Positions 8,591 to 17,695 of a stretch of DNA of 64,000 bases are shown piece by piece. The notes under the pieces are model-generated. The model saw only the letters and a list, made by a program, of their open reading frames with translations. It ran no database searches and was not told where the DNA came from. Where the stretch lies: NCBI GenBank assembly GCA_945888325.1, contig CAMDAC010000008.1, positions 1 to 64,000 on the forward strand. Direction: 5' to 3'. Every line of letters begins with the position of its first letter. Position 1 is the stretch's first letter. The position numbers were made by a program, and so were the translations under genes. Source of the stretch: Candidatus Sulfopaludibacter sp. SbA3. GTDB taxonomy: Bacteria; Pseudomonadota; Alphaproteobacteria; Caulobacterales; Hyphomonadaceae.

Positions 8591-9829
8591 TTAACGATAG
8601 ATGATCGTCGCGTCGCGGCGGGAATTGCGCAGCTCACGCTCGGAAATCATGTTCAGCTCGCGCGCCTTGATGGAGTTCTTCATGTCGTCCTTCGAGGGCA
8701 GCGCTTCGGCCCCGTCCTGGCGGCGGCAGACATACATCACGGCCAGGCCGTTGCCGATGGCGAAGATGTCCGTCGGCCCGCCGACCTCCGTCGACAGGAC
8801 GAGATCGCGGCCCTCCTGGCCAAGCTCGACGATGTCGATGTCCGTGAGGTCCTGCGCCCGCAGCTCGCTCTTGGAGTTGGCGACCGACTGCACGTCGGCG
8901 CACGACTTGATGCGCGCCATCGCACCCGTCAGCGAGGATTCCAGGCCGTCCGTGGTGACAAGGCGGATGAGGTCAACCTTGGTCGTCGGCTGGCTCGGTT
9001 CGCGCTTCGCGGTGACCGAAAGGATGTAGATGCCGCTTTCGACTTCGATCGGCTTCAGCAGCGACGGCACGGTCGCGCCGGCGACCGCCGCTCCCAGCGC
9101 CGGCGAGAGATCCTCAGCCGTCACCCAGCCCATGTCGCCGCCGGTGGCCGCGGTGGGCGCCGACGAGATGCGCTGCGCCGCGACGCGGAAATCGGCGCCC
9201 TGTTCGAGCTGCTCGACAATCGAACCGGCCGCCTGAAGCGCTTCGGCGCGGGTTTCGGTATCCGGCGCGTAGAGGAAGATTTCGCCGACCCGGAACTGGG
9301 TTTTCTTGGAGGCGGTGCGCAGACGGTCGAGGTGATCTTCAACCTGGTTGTCGGACACCCGGATGCGCGAGCCGAACAGGCCGCTCATCAGGCGGTTCCA
9401 GGCCAGATCGGCCCGGATCTGTTCTTCGAGGCTGACCGGGTTCACACCTGCGGCGACCAGCTGCTGACGAAGGCCGTCAGCGCCAATGCCCGCATCGGCA
9501 GCCATATTGGTCATTTCGGCATCGATTTCCTGAGGCTCCACGACGACCTCGAACTCGGCGACGCGGTCTAGCTGAAGGCGTTCATCGATCAGCTGCTCCA
9601 GTGCCTGGCCGGTAATCTGCTGGATCATTTCGGCCGAGGGTTTGTCGCGTCCCAGCGTCAGCAGCAGCAGACGGGCGCGCTGACGGACGTCCGAGTAGGA
9701 AATCGGCTGGTCGTTCACGATGGCCGCAATGCCTTCGAGCTGCAGGCGGTTTTCGTCGGCTGCCTGAGCCAGCGCCGAAGGCGCGCTCAAGGCCACAAGG
9801 GCCGCCATCAAGACTGCACGCACCATCAA
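8591..9829 (-). CDS. surA: Periplasmic chaperone / peptidyl-prolyl isomerase SurA
   Basis: A 412-residue exported protein expected to escort unfolded outer-membrane proteins, including LptD, through the periplasm. A signal peptide covers about residues 1-22 (cleavage after ALA-QA). The SurA N-terminal domain begins at IAAIVNDQPISYSDV, and one parvulin domain spans about 175-275 (FRVGEIFLYA to GGDMGWV). E. coli SurA has two parvulin domains, whereas a single recognisable one is common in alphaproteobacteria. It follows lptD by 135 bases. Confidence 0.92.
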   Translation of the reverse strand: MMVRAVLMAALVALSAPSALAQAADENRLQLEGIAAIVNDQPISYSDVRQRARLLLLTLGRDKPSAEMIQQITGQALEQLIDERLQLDRVAEFEVVVEPQEIDAEMTNMAADAGIGADGLRQQLVAAGVNPVSLEEQIRADLAWNRLMSGLFGSRIRVSDNQVEDHLDRLRTASKKTQFRVGEIFLYAPDTETRAEALQAAGSIVEQLEQGADFRVAAQRISSAPTAATGGDMGWVTAEDLSPALGAAVAGATVPSLLKPIEVESGIYILSVTAKREPSQPTTKVDLIRLVTTDGLESSLTGAMARIKSCADVQSVANSKSELRAQDLTDIDIVELGQEGRDLVLSTEVGGPTDIFAIGNGLAVMYVCRRQDGAEALPSKDDMKNSIKARELNMISERELRNSRRDATIIYR

Positions 9830-9964
9830 TTCCTCCGTGGATCCTGACTCGCAGGAACCCTATAAATGCTTCGTCCAGACCATACAAATTGCGGCCGGAC
9901 GCGCAACGCAGCAGCACAGTAGGCCATGAAAAGTAGCAGTTTTCCGGCCTGTGCGCCGCCGGGA

Positions 9965-12175
9965 TCAGTCGAATTCGCTCGAACCAAAGTTGCCTAGGGA
10001 TTTGAGGGTGAACCTGAACTGAATGTTCTCGGAGGGGCCGAGCGTCCGGTCGGTCAGCTCGTTGCGGCTGTAGATCAGCTCGAAGCGTGAACAGTCATCG
10101 GTATAGGCGATGCCGATCTCCTGCCGGGCATCCACGTCATTGGCGATGTCGCGCAGCTGGCCGAAGATCAACGAATAGGAGTCCGTCACCTGGACTTCGC
10201 CGGTCACGTAGATCCCTTCGTCAGGCCGCCCGAGGGGGCTGATTCGCTGGTCGATCTTGTAATATTGGCCGACCGCCCGGAAACGCTTGAGCGAGGCCGA
10301 GGCCCGAAGGTCCAGCCGGTTGAGGGCAAAATCCTCGTCATCGAGGCGCACCCGGCTCGCCAGCTGCAGCGAATTGCCAAGGTCCAGCGAGGTTTCGGCC
10401 ACCCAGTCGGACGACGTGCCGTCGAGGTTCGAGGCGACGTCAAACGCCTCATCCGCGCGCGAGCGCCAGCGCTTGCCCACCGTCGTGCTGAGCTCCGTCC
10501 CGTTCTTCCAGATCGCCCGGGCGGTCAGCCCTGCGCTGAGCTTGCCGTCGCCTTCGTACAGGTCGAAATTGTCGAACCCATTGGCCTCGAACAGGCTCGA
10601 TTCATCGAATTCGAACAGCTGGCTGTCTTCCACCGGGATGGCGGGGTCATTGGCGTTCGAGAAGCCCCAGGCCGCCATCACGGCCGGCTCCAGCATCAGG
10701 TCGACCACCTCGCCGGGGCGGTACAGCGGATAGGCGATCTTGGCGCCCGCATTGCCCACCGCGCGCGACACATCGCTCTTGCCGCTGACCGCTTCGTCCA
10801 GCGCATAGAAATCGCCGCGCAGTTCGGCAAACGGTTCGAAGGTCAGGCCGCCGGGAAGGAGGTTGAAATCCCGCCAGTCGGCCCCCGCGCTCACCCGCCG
10901 GCTGTCCGCGCCCACGTCGCGGCTGAGCACCGCCGAGGAGACGTTCACATTGGCAAATCCGTAGCTGCCAAGATCGAAGTTCTTCTCGGCGTACAGCAGC
11001 GGCGAGACGACCGGCAGACGGTCGGCATCATCCTGCCCGCGCAGGCCCTGGAAGTTCAGCAGCGCCACATCGGCGTAATAGTCATCGCCCTGGCCGACGG
11101 CGAACACCTGCGACAGCAGGCGGCGCGGCTGGTTCGAATAGAGGCCGCGCTTGTCGAGCTGTCCGTCGATGTCATAGCGCCGGTCGTAGAGGTCGTCGGT
11201 CTGGTTCTCGATGCCGAAGCCCCACATCCATTCCGGCGAGATGGCGAATGCGCCGTTGGCATAGATGTGGCCGCGAAACTTTTCCTCGCCGAACCGCTCG
11301 CCGTCGCCGTCGAAATCCGTTTCCTGCGTGAAACTCGTCTTGATCTTGATGGCGCCGGAATAGAAACGCTTGCGGTACTCGAGGTTCAGCAGCGGATTGA
11401 CGTTTGACGACAGCAGCGGCGCGACCGTCAGGTCGGAGCTTTCCGAGATCGCCCAGTAATAGGGCTGCTTGTAGAACGTGCCGATTTTCGAGGAGATTCC
11501 GACATCCGGGATCAGGAAACCCGAGCGCCGGTCCGAGCTGGGATCAGGGTGCGCCAGATAGGGCAGGTAGAAGACCGGGATGCCGGCGACCTCGACCACC
11601 GCATCGCGGTAGGAGATCATCTGGCTTTCCTGGTCGAGCACGGCGCGCCGCGCGCGGATCGTCCAGGTCGGCGTCTTGTCTTCGGCGCACACTTCGCAGG
11701 ACGTGTAGACCACCTGGTCCAGCGAGTTGATCCCGTCGGACTGGCGGATCGCCGAGTTCGCGGTGACGCTGGCGCCCTCTGCCAGCCGGGCTGAAAAGCC
11801 GATGGCGTACCCATCAGAGAGGTTCGAGCCGACTTCCATCTCGTCGGCGAACTGCTGCGAGCCGTCGGCATCGATGATGATGACATTGCCCATCGCCCGC
11901 ACTTTTTCCGTCGTGCGGTTGTAGACAATCCGGTCGGCCCGGAGGGTGCGGCCCTGGTACAGCGCCTCGACATTGCCTTCGGCAACGATGCTGTTCTCGC
12001 CGCTCAGTTCATACACCGTGTCGGCTTCGAGAACGACGCGCTCACTAGCAGCTTCGGCGGCGGGCAGCGTTTCGGCTGCACTGGTTTCCTGCGCCTGCGC
12101 GGTCAGCGGCAGGACCGCCGAAAAGCCGGCCAGCAGGGCGTATTGGGACCAGAAAGCCAAAGGTGCGATCCTCAC
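9965..12175 (-). CDS. lptD: LPS-assembly protein LptD
   Basis: The outer-membrane beta-barrel that inserts lipopolysaccharide into the outer leaflet. I chose the GTG at 12175 (736 residues) because it begins VRIAPLAFWSQY and gives a clean signal peptide ending near TAQAQE. The reading frame stays open to 12370, but the extra 65 residues are arginine- and tryptophan-rich, lack a signal sequence and overlap dprA. The OstA/LptA-like domain (VLEADTVYELSGENSIVAEG) comes first and the barrel follows. A CEVC pair lies near the N-terminal domain and one Cys near the C-terminus (DDCSRF), consistent with interdomain disulfides. Confidence 0.93.
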   Translation of the reverse strand: MRIAPLAFWSQYALLAGFSAVLPLTAQAQETSAAETLPAAEAASERVVLEADTVYELSGENSIVAEGNVEALYQGRTLRADRIVYNRTTEKVRAMGNVIIIDADGSQQFADEMEVGSNLSDGYAIGFSARLAEGASVTANSAIRQSDGINSLDQVVYTSCEVCAEDKTPTWTIRARRAVLDQESQMISYRDAVVEVAGIPVFYLPYLAHPDPSSDRRSGFLIPDVGISSKIGTFYKQPYYWAISESSDLTVAPLLSSNVNPLLNLEYRKRFYSGAIKIKTSFTQETDFDGDGERFGEEKFRGHIYANGAFAISPEWMWGFGIENQTDDLYDRRYDIDGQLDKRGLYSNQPRRLLSQVFAVGQGDDYYADVALLNFQGLRGQDDADRLPVVSPLLYAEKNFDLGSYGFANVNVSSAVLSRDVGADSRRVSAGADWRDFNLLPGGLTFEPFAELRGDFYALDEAVSGKSDVSRAVGNAGAKIAYPLYRPGEVVDLMLEPAVMAAWGFSNANDPAIPVEDSQLFEFDESSLFEANGFDNFDLYEGDGKLSAGLTARAIWKNGTELSTTVGKRWRSRADEAFDVASNLDGTSSDWVAETSLDLGNSLQLASRVRLDDEDFALNRLDLRASASLKRFRAVGQYYKIDQRISPLGRPDEGIYVTGEVQVTDSYSLIFGQLRDIANDVDARQEIGIAYTDDCSRFELIYSRNELTDRTLGPSENIQFRFTLKSLGNFGSSEFD

Positions 12176-12323
12176 TCTGCCGGTGTTCGGCGCGGACTGC
12201 CTTCCCCTGCAGGAACCGCGCGGCGTTTTCAAAGGCTTAGAGTCGAACCAGCGGGCCGTCCAGCCATCCGGCAGGTCCGGCCTGCTTTTGCCGCCCGGGC
12301 CGGTGCATGCGCGCCACAGGGCC

Positions 12324-13427
12324 CTAAACACAGCGCGCCACCAGCCCGCCGGGGTAGGACAGCGCCTCACCCGCCAGTTCCAGCTCCATCAACACGGCGT
12401 TGCACTGGGCGGCGTTCAGCCCGGCCGCCCGGGCGATCTCGTCGATCGGCATCGGATGCGGGCTGAGGGCCTGCCGCACGCGGGCCAGCTGGTCGGCCGG
12501 CAGTGGCCCCTCCAGGAAGTCCGGCGTGAAGGCCGGGGGCGGCGGCGCGGCCACATGAAGGGACGGTAATCCCGCCAGCAGCTCCAGCACGTCCTGCGCA
12601 TGGCGCACCAGCGCGGCGCCCTGACGGATCAGGCCGTTGGTCCCCGCGGCGCGCGGATCCAGCGGCGAGCCCGGCACCGCCATAACCTCGCGGCCCTGTT
12701 CCCCCGCCATCCGCGCCGAAATGAGTGAGCCGGACCGTTCCGCCGCTTCGACCACGACCGTGCCCCGGGCGAGACCCGTGATGATGCGGTTGCGGCGCGG
12801 AAAATCCTGCGCCCGCGCCTTGTACCCCGTCGGGCTCTCTGAAACGATCAGGCCTTGCTGGGCGATCTCGGCATACAGCCGCTCATGCTGCGGCGGATAG
12901 ATGTGATCGATCCCGCCGCCGAGCACCGCCACCGTGCCGGTCTTCAGGCTCGCCACATGCGCCTCCCCGTCAATGCCGAGGGCGAGACCGGATACCACCG
13001 TCAGCCCTGCGCGCCCGAGTTCCGCCGCCATGTCCCGCGCAATCTTGCGCCCCGCGGCCGAAGCATTGCGCGCGCCGACAATTGCCACTGCATCCGGCCG
13101 CGCCAGTGCGAGATTGCCCAAAACGGTGAGAAGCGGCGGCGGCGGATCGAGCGAAACCAGAAGTTTGGGAAACTCCGGCTCACAGCTCGCGATGACCCGC
13201 GCGCCGATGCGCTGCGTCGCGGCGATCTCGTCCTCGATGGCAGAAAGGGAGGGCACTTCGATACGCCGCCCCTTGGCCACGCGGCTGGCAATCTCGGGCA
13301 GGGCGGCGAGTGAATCCGTGGCATTGCCGAACCGCTCCAGCAGGCGCGCGAAAGTCAGGGGGCCGATATTCGGTGTACGGACGAGACGCGCCCAGTCGCG
13401 GCGTTCCGCGTCGCTGAGCCGGCGCAG
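12324..13427 (-). CDS. dprA: DNA-processing protein DprA (probable non-canonical start)
   Basis: DprA loads RecA onto incoming single-stranded DNA during transformation. The Rossmann-like core is intact: VAIVGARNASAAGRK, VVSGLALGIDGEAH, AVLGGGIDHIYPP and FPRRNRIITGLA, followed by a C-terminal winged-helix-like domain. The first conventional start is a GTG at 13280 (318 residues), but the frame upstream reads LSDAERRDWARLVRTPNIGP and on to ALPEIASR, which is clearly the usual N-terminal domain. No ATG, GTG or TTG occurs in that extension. A CTG at 13427 preceded by GAGG with seven bases of spacing would give 367 residues, the normal length. It sits 2 bases after plsY. Confidence 0.9.
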   Translation of the reverse strand: MRRLSDAERRDWARLVRTPNIGPLTFARLLERFGNATDSLAALPEIASRVAKGRRIEVPSLSAIEDEIAATQRIGARVIASCEPEFPKLLVSLDPPPPLLTVLGNLALARPDAVAIVGARNASAAGRKIARDMAAELGRAGLTVVSGLALGIDGEAHVASLKTGTVAVLGGGIDHIYPPQHERLYAEIAQQGLIVSESPTGYKARAQDFPRRNRIITGLARGTVVVEAAERSGSLISARMAGEQGREVMAVPGSPLDPRAAGTNGLIRQGAALVRHAQDVLELLAGLPSLHVAAPPPPAFTPDFLEGPLPADQLARVRQALSPHPMPIDEIARAAGLNAAQCNAVLMELELAGEALSYPGGLVARCV

Positions 13428-13429
13428 GC

Positions 13430-14074
13430 TTATTCCTCGGGCTTGGCTTTCGGCGTGCCGAAGCGAGGCTCGGTGCCTTTCATCAGGCGGTCGATGTTCG
13501 CCCGGTGTGTCCAGAACACCAGCACTGACAGCGCGGTCAGCCCGGCCAGAACCAACGGATTGCGTTCACCCAGAAGGTAAGCCCCCGGCGGCACGGCGAC
13601 GGCCGCGCACAGGGCCGAGAGCGAGGAAATCCGCGTCAGAGCAAACACGCCCAGCCAGATCGGCGCCCCGATCAGCAGGCCCTTCAGCGGCGTGACGAAC
13701 ACAAGGAGACCCGCATAGGTCGCGACACCCTTGCCGCCCTTGAAGCCGAGCCAGACGGGATAGCAATGGCCCAGGAACGCGCTCGCGCCCGCCACCATGC
13801 CCGCTTCCGGCCCCGCCACCATGCCCGCTTCCGGCCCCGCCACCAGCGAGAACCCGAGCGCCACAAGCCCCGCCTTGAGGCTGTCGAGCACCAGCGTCGC
13901 CAGGGCGAGATCCTTGCGGCCGGTACGCAGCACATTGGTCGCGCCTATGCTGCGCGATCCGATCTCCCGGATATCGCCCAGCCCGGCCGCCTTCGTGATC
14001 ACGAGGCCAAACGGAATCGACCCGGCCAGATAGCCGACGACCGACGCCAAAGCATAAAGTGCCCATTCCGGCAT
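13430..14074 (-). CDS. plsY: Glycerol-3-phosphate acyltransferase PlsY
   Basis: An integral membrane enzyme that acylates glycerol-3-phosphate using acyl-phosphate, the first step of phospholipid synthesis. It shows the three PlsY motifs: GSIPFGLVITK, the GSRSIGATNVLRTGRK phosphate loop and GHCYPVWLGFKGGKGVATYAG. I chose the ATG at 14074 (MPEWALYALASV, 214 residues) because it has a GGGGAAC site upstream; an in-frame TTG at 14110 would add 12 residues. An in-frame 24-bp tandem duplication encodes VAGPEAGM twice between the second and third motifs. The gene runs straight into dprA. Confidence 0.95.
   Translation of the reverse strand: MPEWALYALASVVGYLAGSIPFGLVITKAAGLGDIREIGSRSIGATNVLRTGRKDLALATLVLDSLKAGLVALGFSLVAGPEAGMVAGPEAGMVAGASAFLGHCYPVWLGFKGGKGVATYAGLLVFVTPLKGLLIGAPIWLGVFALTRISSLSALCAAVAVPPGAYLLGERNPLVLAGLTALSVLVFWTHRANIDRLMKGTEPRFGTPKAKPEE
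13791..13838. repeat. Perfect 24-bp tandem duplication inside plsY
   Basis: Two exact adjacent copies of a 24-base unit (13791-13814 and 13815-13838), followed by six more matching bases. On the coding strand this adds eight residues (VAGPEAGM twice, then VAGASAF). The unit length keeps the frame open. It looks like a recent slippage duplication at the edge of a membrane helix. Confidence 0.95.
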
Positions 14075-14154
14075 GTGCGTGATGTTCCCCGTGGGCCCCT
14101 GTTGCGCCAAGGTTTAAGGGGGCGGACGGCGCGGGGCAAGGTCCGGATCGCGCC

Positions 14155-14478
14155 CTATTTCGGCGAGGTCCAGGCGATGACCGTTGCCAGAAGGGCGAGG
14201 ACTGCCGCAACGAGGCCGCCGATGCCGACCCCGGACCACAGCTGCTTTTGCTGCAAGACGACAGCGTAGAGTTCGTTGCGCAGGGCAATGTTGTCAGCCT
14301 GACCCGCGCGCTCAAGCGCCGCGTATATGCCGCCCGTCGATGCCACGACGGACGTATCGCCAATCAGGCCCATGACCGCGCCGCACGCGCCGATGGCGGC
14401 GAGCAGCAGCAACAGCATGATCAGGTAACCTTTGCTCGAGCGTATGGATATGTCCTCCGGAAGTTCGTCCGGCGGCAC
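14155..14478 (-). CDS. Hypothetical membrane protein
   Basis: I do not recognise a family. From a GTG at 14478 the product is 107 residues, with a polar N-terminus and two hydrophobic segments: about 21-43 (IMLLLLLAAIGACGAVMGLIG) and about 82-102 (VGIGGLVAAVLALLATVIAW). Between them is a soluble loop (YAALERAGQADNIALRNELYAVVLQQKQLW) likely to form a helix. The frame stays open to 14520 inside the pyrC 3' end, and an ATG at 14418 would remove most of the polar N-terminus, so the start is uncertain. It lies 10 bases after pyrC and 80 bases before plsY. Confidence 0.6.
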   Translation of the reverse strand: MPPDELPEDISIRSSKGYLIMLLLLLAAIGACGAVMGLIGDTSVVASTGGIYAALERAGQADNIALRNELYAVVLQQKQLWSGVGIGGLVAAVLALLATVIAWTSPK

Positions 14479-14488
14479 AGTAGCACAA

Positions 14489-15769
14489 TCAGCGCTCAAA
14501 CACCGTCTTGCCGCCCACAAAGGTCCGCATCACGCGGCCCTGCAGTCTGCGCCCGTCAAACGGTGAGTTCTTCGAGCGTGAGAGCAGGTGGTCGCGGTCG
14601 CAGAGCCAGGGCTTGCCCGCGTCGAACAGGATCAGGTCGGCCGGCGCGCCCTTGGCGATGCGGCCCTGCGGCAGGCCGAGGATCGAGGCCGGGCCGATGG
14701 TCACCGGCGCCAGCGCTTCCAGCAGCGATAGCTCGCCTTCTTCCACCAGCGTCAGCAGGCAAGGCAGAACGGTTTCCAGACCCGCCGCCCCGAACGAGGC
14801 TTCGCCGAACGGCAGGCGCTTTTCTTCCGGGGGCTGAGGATCGTGCGCCGAGACGACCGCGTCGATGGCGCCTTCCTGCAGCGCACGGATCAAAGTCTTG
14901 CGCGCCTTCTCGCTCCGGAACGGCGGGTTCACCTTGCAATAGGTGAGGTAGTCGCCGACATCGAGCTCGTTGAAGAACAGCGAATGCGCTGCAACGGTCG
15001 TGAACACTTTCGCCCCGCGCCCACGGGCCACATCCACGATGTCCAGCGTGCGCTGCGAGGTCACCTGGTCGAGGATCAGCGTGCAGCCCGTCTGCTCTGC
15101 CAGCACCACGTCCCGTGCCGCGCCGAGCCACTCCGCCTCGATGGGAATACCGGACAATCCGTGCCGCGCCGCAAACTCGCCCGCGTTCATCACGCCGCTG
15201 CCTGCCAGCGTATGATCGTCCGGCCGCGACATCACGATCGCGCCGCGGCTCGCGGCGTATGTCATCACGCGCTTCATCACCTGCGCGCTCGCCACCGGCC
15301 AGTCGCCATTGGTGAAGAGGACGGCGCCAGCTTCCGCCATCAATCCGATCTCGGACATCGCCTCGCCGGCAAGGCCGACCGTCAGCCCGCCTGCCGGATA
15401 CACCCGCGCAAACGCCGTCTCGCGCCCGCGCTCGGCAATGAACTGCACCAGCGCCACATCATCGATAACGGGGCGCGTATCCGGCATCACCACCAGGCTC
15501 GTGATCCCGCCGCTCAGCGCCGCGCGCGAGGCCGTCGCCAGCGTCTCCTTGTGCTCCTCGCCCGGCTCTCCGGTCTTGGCGCGCAAGTCGATCAGCCCCG
15601 GCGCAAGGGACAGCCCGCCCGCGTCAATCGTCTCCTTGGCGTCCTTGAAGGACACACCCGTCCCGGTACTGACCTCCTTGATGACGCCCTTGTCGATGAA
15701 CACGCCGCCGGTCGCATCGGTGCCCGTCGCCGGGTCCAGCAGGCGCGCATTGAGGATCTGGAGGCTCAT
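14489..15769 (-). CDS. pyrC: Dihydroorotase-like protein, catalytically degenerate (PyrC'/PyrX type)
   Basis: A 426-residue amidohydrolase-fold protein related to class I dihydroorotase, but the zinc and catalytic motifs are gone. The DxHxHLREPG motif reads [10 protein letters not shown] (61-70); the HVST-type histidine position reads LDQVTSQ (233-239); the TPHH position reads TVAAHSLFF (258-266); and ATDHAPH reads SAHDPQP (307-313), losing the catalytic Asp. The substrate-side MPDTRP (95-100) remains. Inactive homologues are known to serve as structural partners of aspartate transcarbamoylase, for example pyrC' in Pseudomonas. Its ATGA overlap with pyrB supports that role. An active dihydroorotase should then be encoded elsewhere. 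Confidence 0.88.
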   Translation of the reverse strand: MSLQILNARLLDPATGTDATGGVFIDKGVIKEVSTGTGVSFKDAKETIDAGGLSLAPGLIDLRAKTGEPGEEHKETLATASRAALSGGITSLVVMPDTRPVIDDVALVQFIAERGRETAFARVYPAGGLTVGLAGEAMSEIGLMAEAGAVLFTNGDWPVASAQVMKRVMTYAASRGAIVMSRPDDHTLAGSGVMNAGEFAARHGLSGIPIEAEWLGAARDVVLAEQTGCTLILDQVTSQRTLDIVDVARGRGAKVFTTVAAHSLFFNELDVGDYLTYCKVNPPFRSEKARKTLIRALQEGAIDAVVSAHDPQPPEEKRLPFGEASFGAAGLETVLPCLLTLVEEGELSLLEALAPVTIGPASILGLPQGRIAKGAPADLILFDAGKPWLCDRDHLLSRSKNSPFDGRRLQGRVMRTFVGGKTVFER

Positions 15770-16713
15770 GCGCGGCCTCCCGCCAGGAGGTGCAGCACCG
15801 CTTCGCGCACCGCGACACCCATCTCCACCTGCTGCGTGATCACCGAGCGCGCCCCGTCCGCAATCGAGCTCTCAATCTCCACGCCCCGGTTCATCGGCCC
15901 GGGGTGCATCACGATGGCATCTTCCTTGGCCAGCGCCAGCCGGTCCGCCGTCAGGCCGAAATACCGGAAATATTCGCGCTGGCTCGGCAACAGGCTGCCA
16001 TTCATACGCTCCAGCTGCAGGCGCAGCATCATCACGACATCCGCGCCGGGCAGGGCCCGGTCAAAATCCGTACCCGCACTTTCCGCGCCCCATGTGTCCG
16101 TACCCGGAGGGATCAGCGTGCGCGGCCCGCACAGGTGCACGCGCGCGCCCATCAGGTGCAGCGCCATCGTCGTCGAGCGCGCTACGCGGCTGTGCGCAAT
16201 GTCGCCGCAGATCACGACCTTCAGCCCCTCGATCCGCCCCTTGGTGCGCCGGATGGTGAGCAGGTCCAGCAGCGCCTGCGTCGGGTGCTCATGCGTGCCG
16301 TCTCCCGCATTGATCACCGCACAGTCCACTTTCCGCGACAAGAGCTTCGCCCCGCCGGATGCCGAATGCCGGATCACCAGCGCGTCCGGCTTCATCGCGT
16401 TCAGCGTCATCGCTGTGTCGATCAGCGTCTCGCCTTTCTTCACGCTCGACTGCGCCACCGGCATCGAAATCACGTCCGCGCCGAGCCGCCGCGCGGCAAT
16501 CTCGAAGCTCGACAGGGTGCGTGTGGAGTTCTCGAAAAACAGATTAACCACGGTCCGCCCCTTGAGGACCGGACCCGGCCGCTGGCCAGCGCGCGTCGCG
16601 TCGGCATAAGTGTCCGACAGGTCTAAAATATGTTGAATATCAAGGAGGTGAAGGCCTTCAATTCCGAGCAGATGGTCATGCCGGAAGGTATAGTCTGCGT
16701 GCGCCGCTGCCAT
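15766..16713 (-). CDS. pyrB: Aspartate carbamoyltransferase catalytic subunit
   Basis: Condenses carbamoyl phosphate with aspartate, the committed step of pyrimidine synthesis. The carbamoyl-phosphate loop [13 protein letters not shown] is intact, as are [19 protein letters not shown], the [13 protein letters not shown] segment and the [12 protein letters not shown]-terminal motif. I chose the ATG at 16713 (315 residues) because AAGGGG lies a few bases upstream; a TTG at 16764 in the same frame would add 17 weakly conserved residues. It overlaps the degenerate pyrC by 4 bases, which favours a complex of the two products. Confidence 0.96.
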   Translation of the reverse strand: MAAAHADYTFRHDHLLGIEGLHLLDIQHILDLSDTYADATRAGQRPGPVLKGRTVVNLFFENSTRTLSSFEIAARRLGADVISMPVAQSSVKKGETLIDTAMTLNAMKPDALVIRHSASGGAKLLSRKVDCAVINAGDGTHEHPTQALLDLLTIRRTKGRIEGLKVVICGDIAHSRVARSTTMALHLMGARVHLCGPRTLIPPGTDTWGAESAGTDFDRALPGADVVMMLRLQLERMNGSLLPSQREYFRYFGLTADRLALAKEDAIVMHPGPMNRGVEIESSIADGARSVITQQVEMGVAVREAVLHLLAGGRA

Positions 16714-16768
16714 GAAGGCCCCTTCGATTTGCGGCGGTTTAGGCGCGATTCTGATGCCGGGCAAGCCT

Positions 16769-17695
16769 TCAAACCGCCCCCAGTCCCAAGATCACCAGCC
16801 ACACCGCCGGCAGCGTCAGCGCCGCCAGCAGCGTCTGCGCCGCAATGAAGTTCGCCGCCAGCGTCGTGTCGCCCCCAAGCTCCCGCGCCAGCACATAGGA
16901 GTTCGGCGCCGTCGGCGTCGCCGCGCAGATCAGCGCGATCGCCAGCGGCAATCCGCTGAGGCCGATGGACAGCCCCACCACCAGCGTCAGCGCCGGCAGC
17001 CCGACCAGCCGCACGGCCGACCAGGTAAACGTCTTCAGCCTCGCCCGCCTCAGCGCGCCAAGGTCCACGCCCGCGCCCGCACTCAAAAGGCCGAGCGCAA
17101 TCGCCGCGTTCGCCAGCATCTTGAGGCTCTCGTCGGCAATCACGGGTAGGCGGACATGGAAACTCGCGAGCCCAATCCCGATCAGGCAGGCATAGATCAG
17201 CGGGTTGCGCGTCAGCGCCAGCAGCGGCCGGGGCCGCTCGCCGGGCGGGCGCTCGGCATGGCTCACCAGTGCGTATACGGAGATCACGTTCGCCACCGGA
17301 ATCATCGCCGCCGCCGCGAGGCTCACCAGCGCCAGCCCCTCGTCGCCAAACAGCAGTCCGCCCAAGGACAATCCGATGATCGTGTTCCAGCGCACGTTGG
17401 ACTGGATGATCGTGCCCACCGCCGGCCGCGACATACCGGGCCAAAGCCGCGCCGTCAGCCCGAACGCCCCCAACAGCACCTGCGCCGCCATCAGCGCCGC
17501 AATCATCAACCATGGCGCGCCGTCAAATTCCGCATTCGCCAGCGCCCGGATGATCAGGGCAGGGAGCAGCACAAGGAAGGACAATCGGTCCAGCGCCCGG
17601 AACGCCTCCGCCGGCATCAGCCCCCGCCGCGCCAGGAATTGCCCCAGCGCCACCAGCAGGATCACCGGCACCAGCGCCGTGAAGAATGCGCTCAT
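16769..17695 (-). CDS. AEC family transporter
   Basis: A 308-residue protein of the auxin efflux carrier (AEC/Mem_trans) family with about ten hydrophobic helices. It starts [25 protein letters not shown] and carries the family features [11 protein letters not shown] in the N-terminal half and [17 protein letters not shown] in the C-terminal half. Bacterial members move small organic anions such as malate or malonate, but the substrate is not readable here. It overlaps ruvX by 4 bases and sits 55 bases before pyrB. It appears to be an insertion in the common ruvX-pyrB order. Confidence 0.9.
   Translation of the reverse strand: MSAFFTALVPVILLVALGQFLARRGLMPAEAFRALDRLSFLVLLPALIIRALANAEFDGAPWLMIAALMAAQVLLGAFGLTARLWPGMSRPAVGTIIQSNVRWNTIIGLSLGGLLFGDEGLALVSLAAAAMIPVANVISVYALVSHAERPPGERPRPLLALTRNPLIYACLIGIGLASFHVRLPVIADESLKMLANAAIALGLLSAGAGVDLGALRRARLKTFTWSAVRLVGLPALTLVVGLSIGLSGLPLAIALICAATPTAPNSYVLARELGGDTTLAANFIAAQTLLAALTLPAVWLVILGLGAV

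Noticed and set aside
10265-11407. 380-residue plus-strand frame inside lptD
   Set aside because: Antisense shadow of the lptD barrel region; no motifs.
12176-12370. 65-residue N-terminal extension of lptD
   Set aside because: It precedes the signal peptide, is Arg/Trp-rich and overlaps dprA; the GTG at 12175 gives a proper exported protein.
13791-13838. Possible CRISPR-like repeat
   Set aside because: Only two directly adjacent copies without spacers, inside a coding frame.
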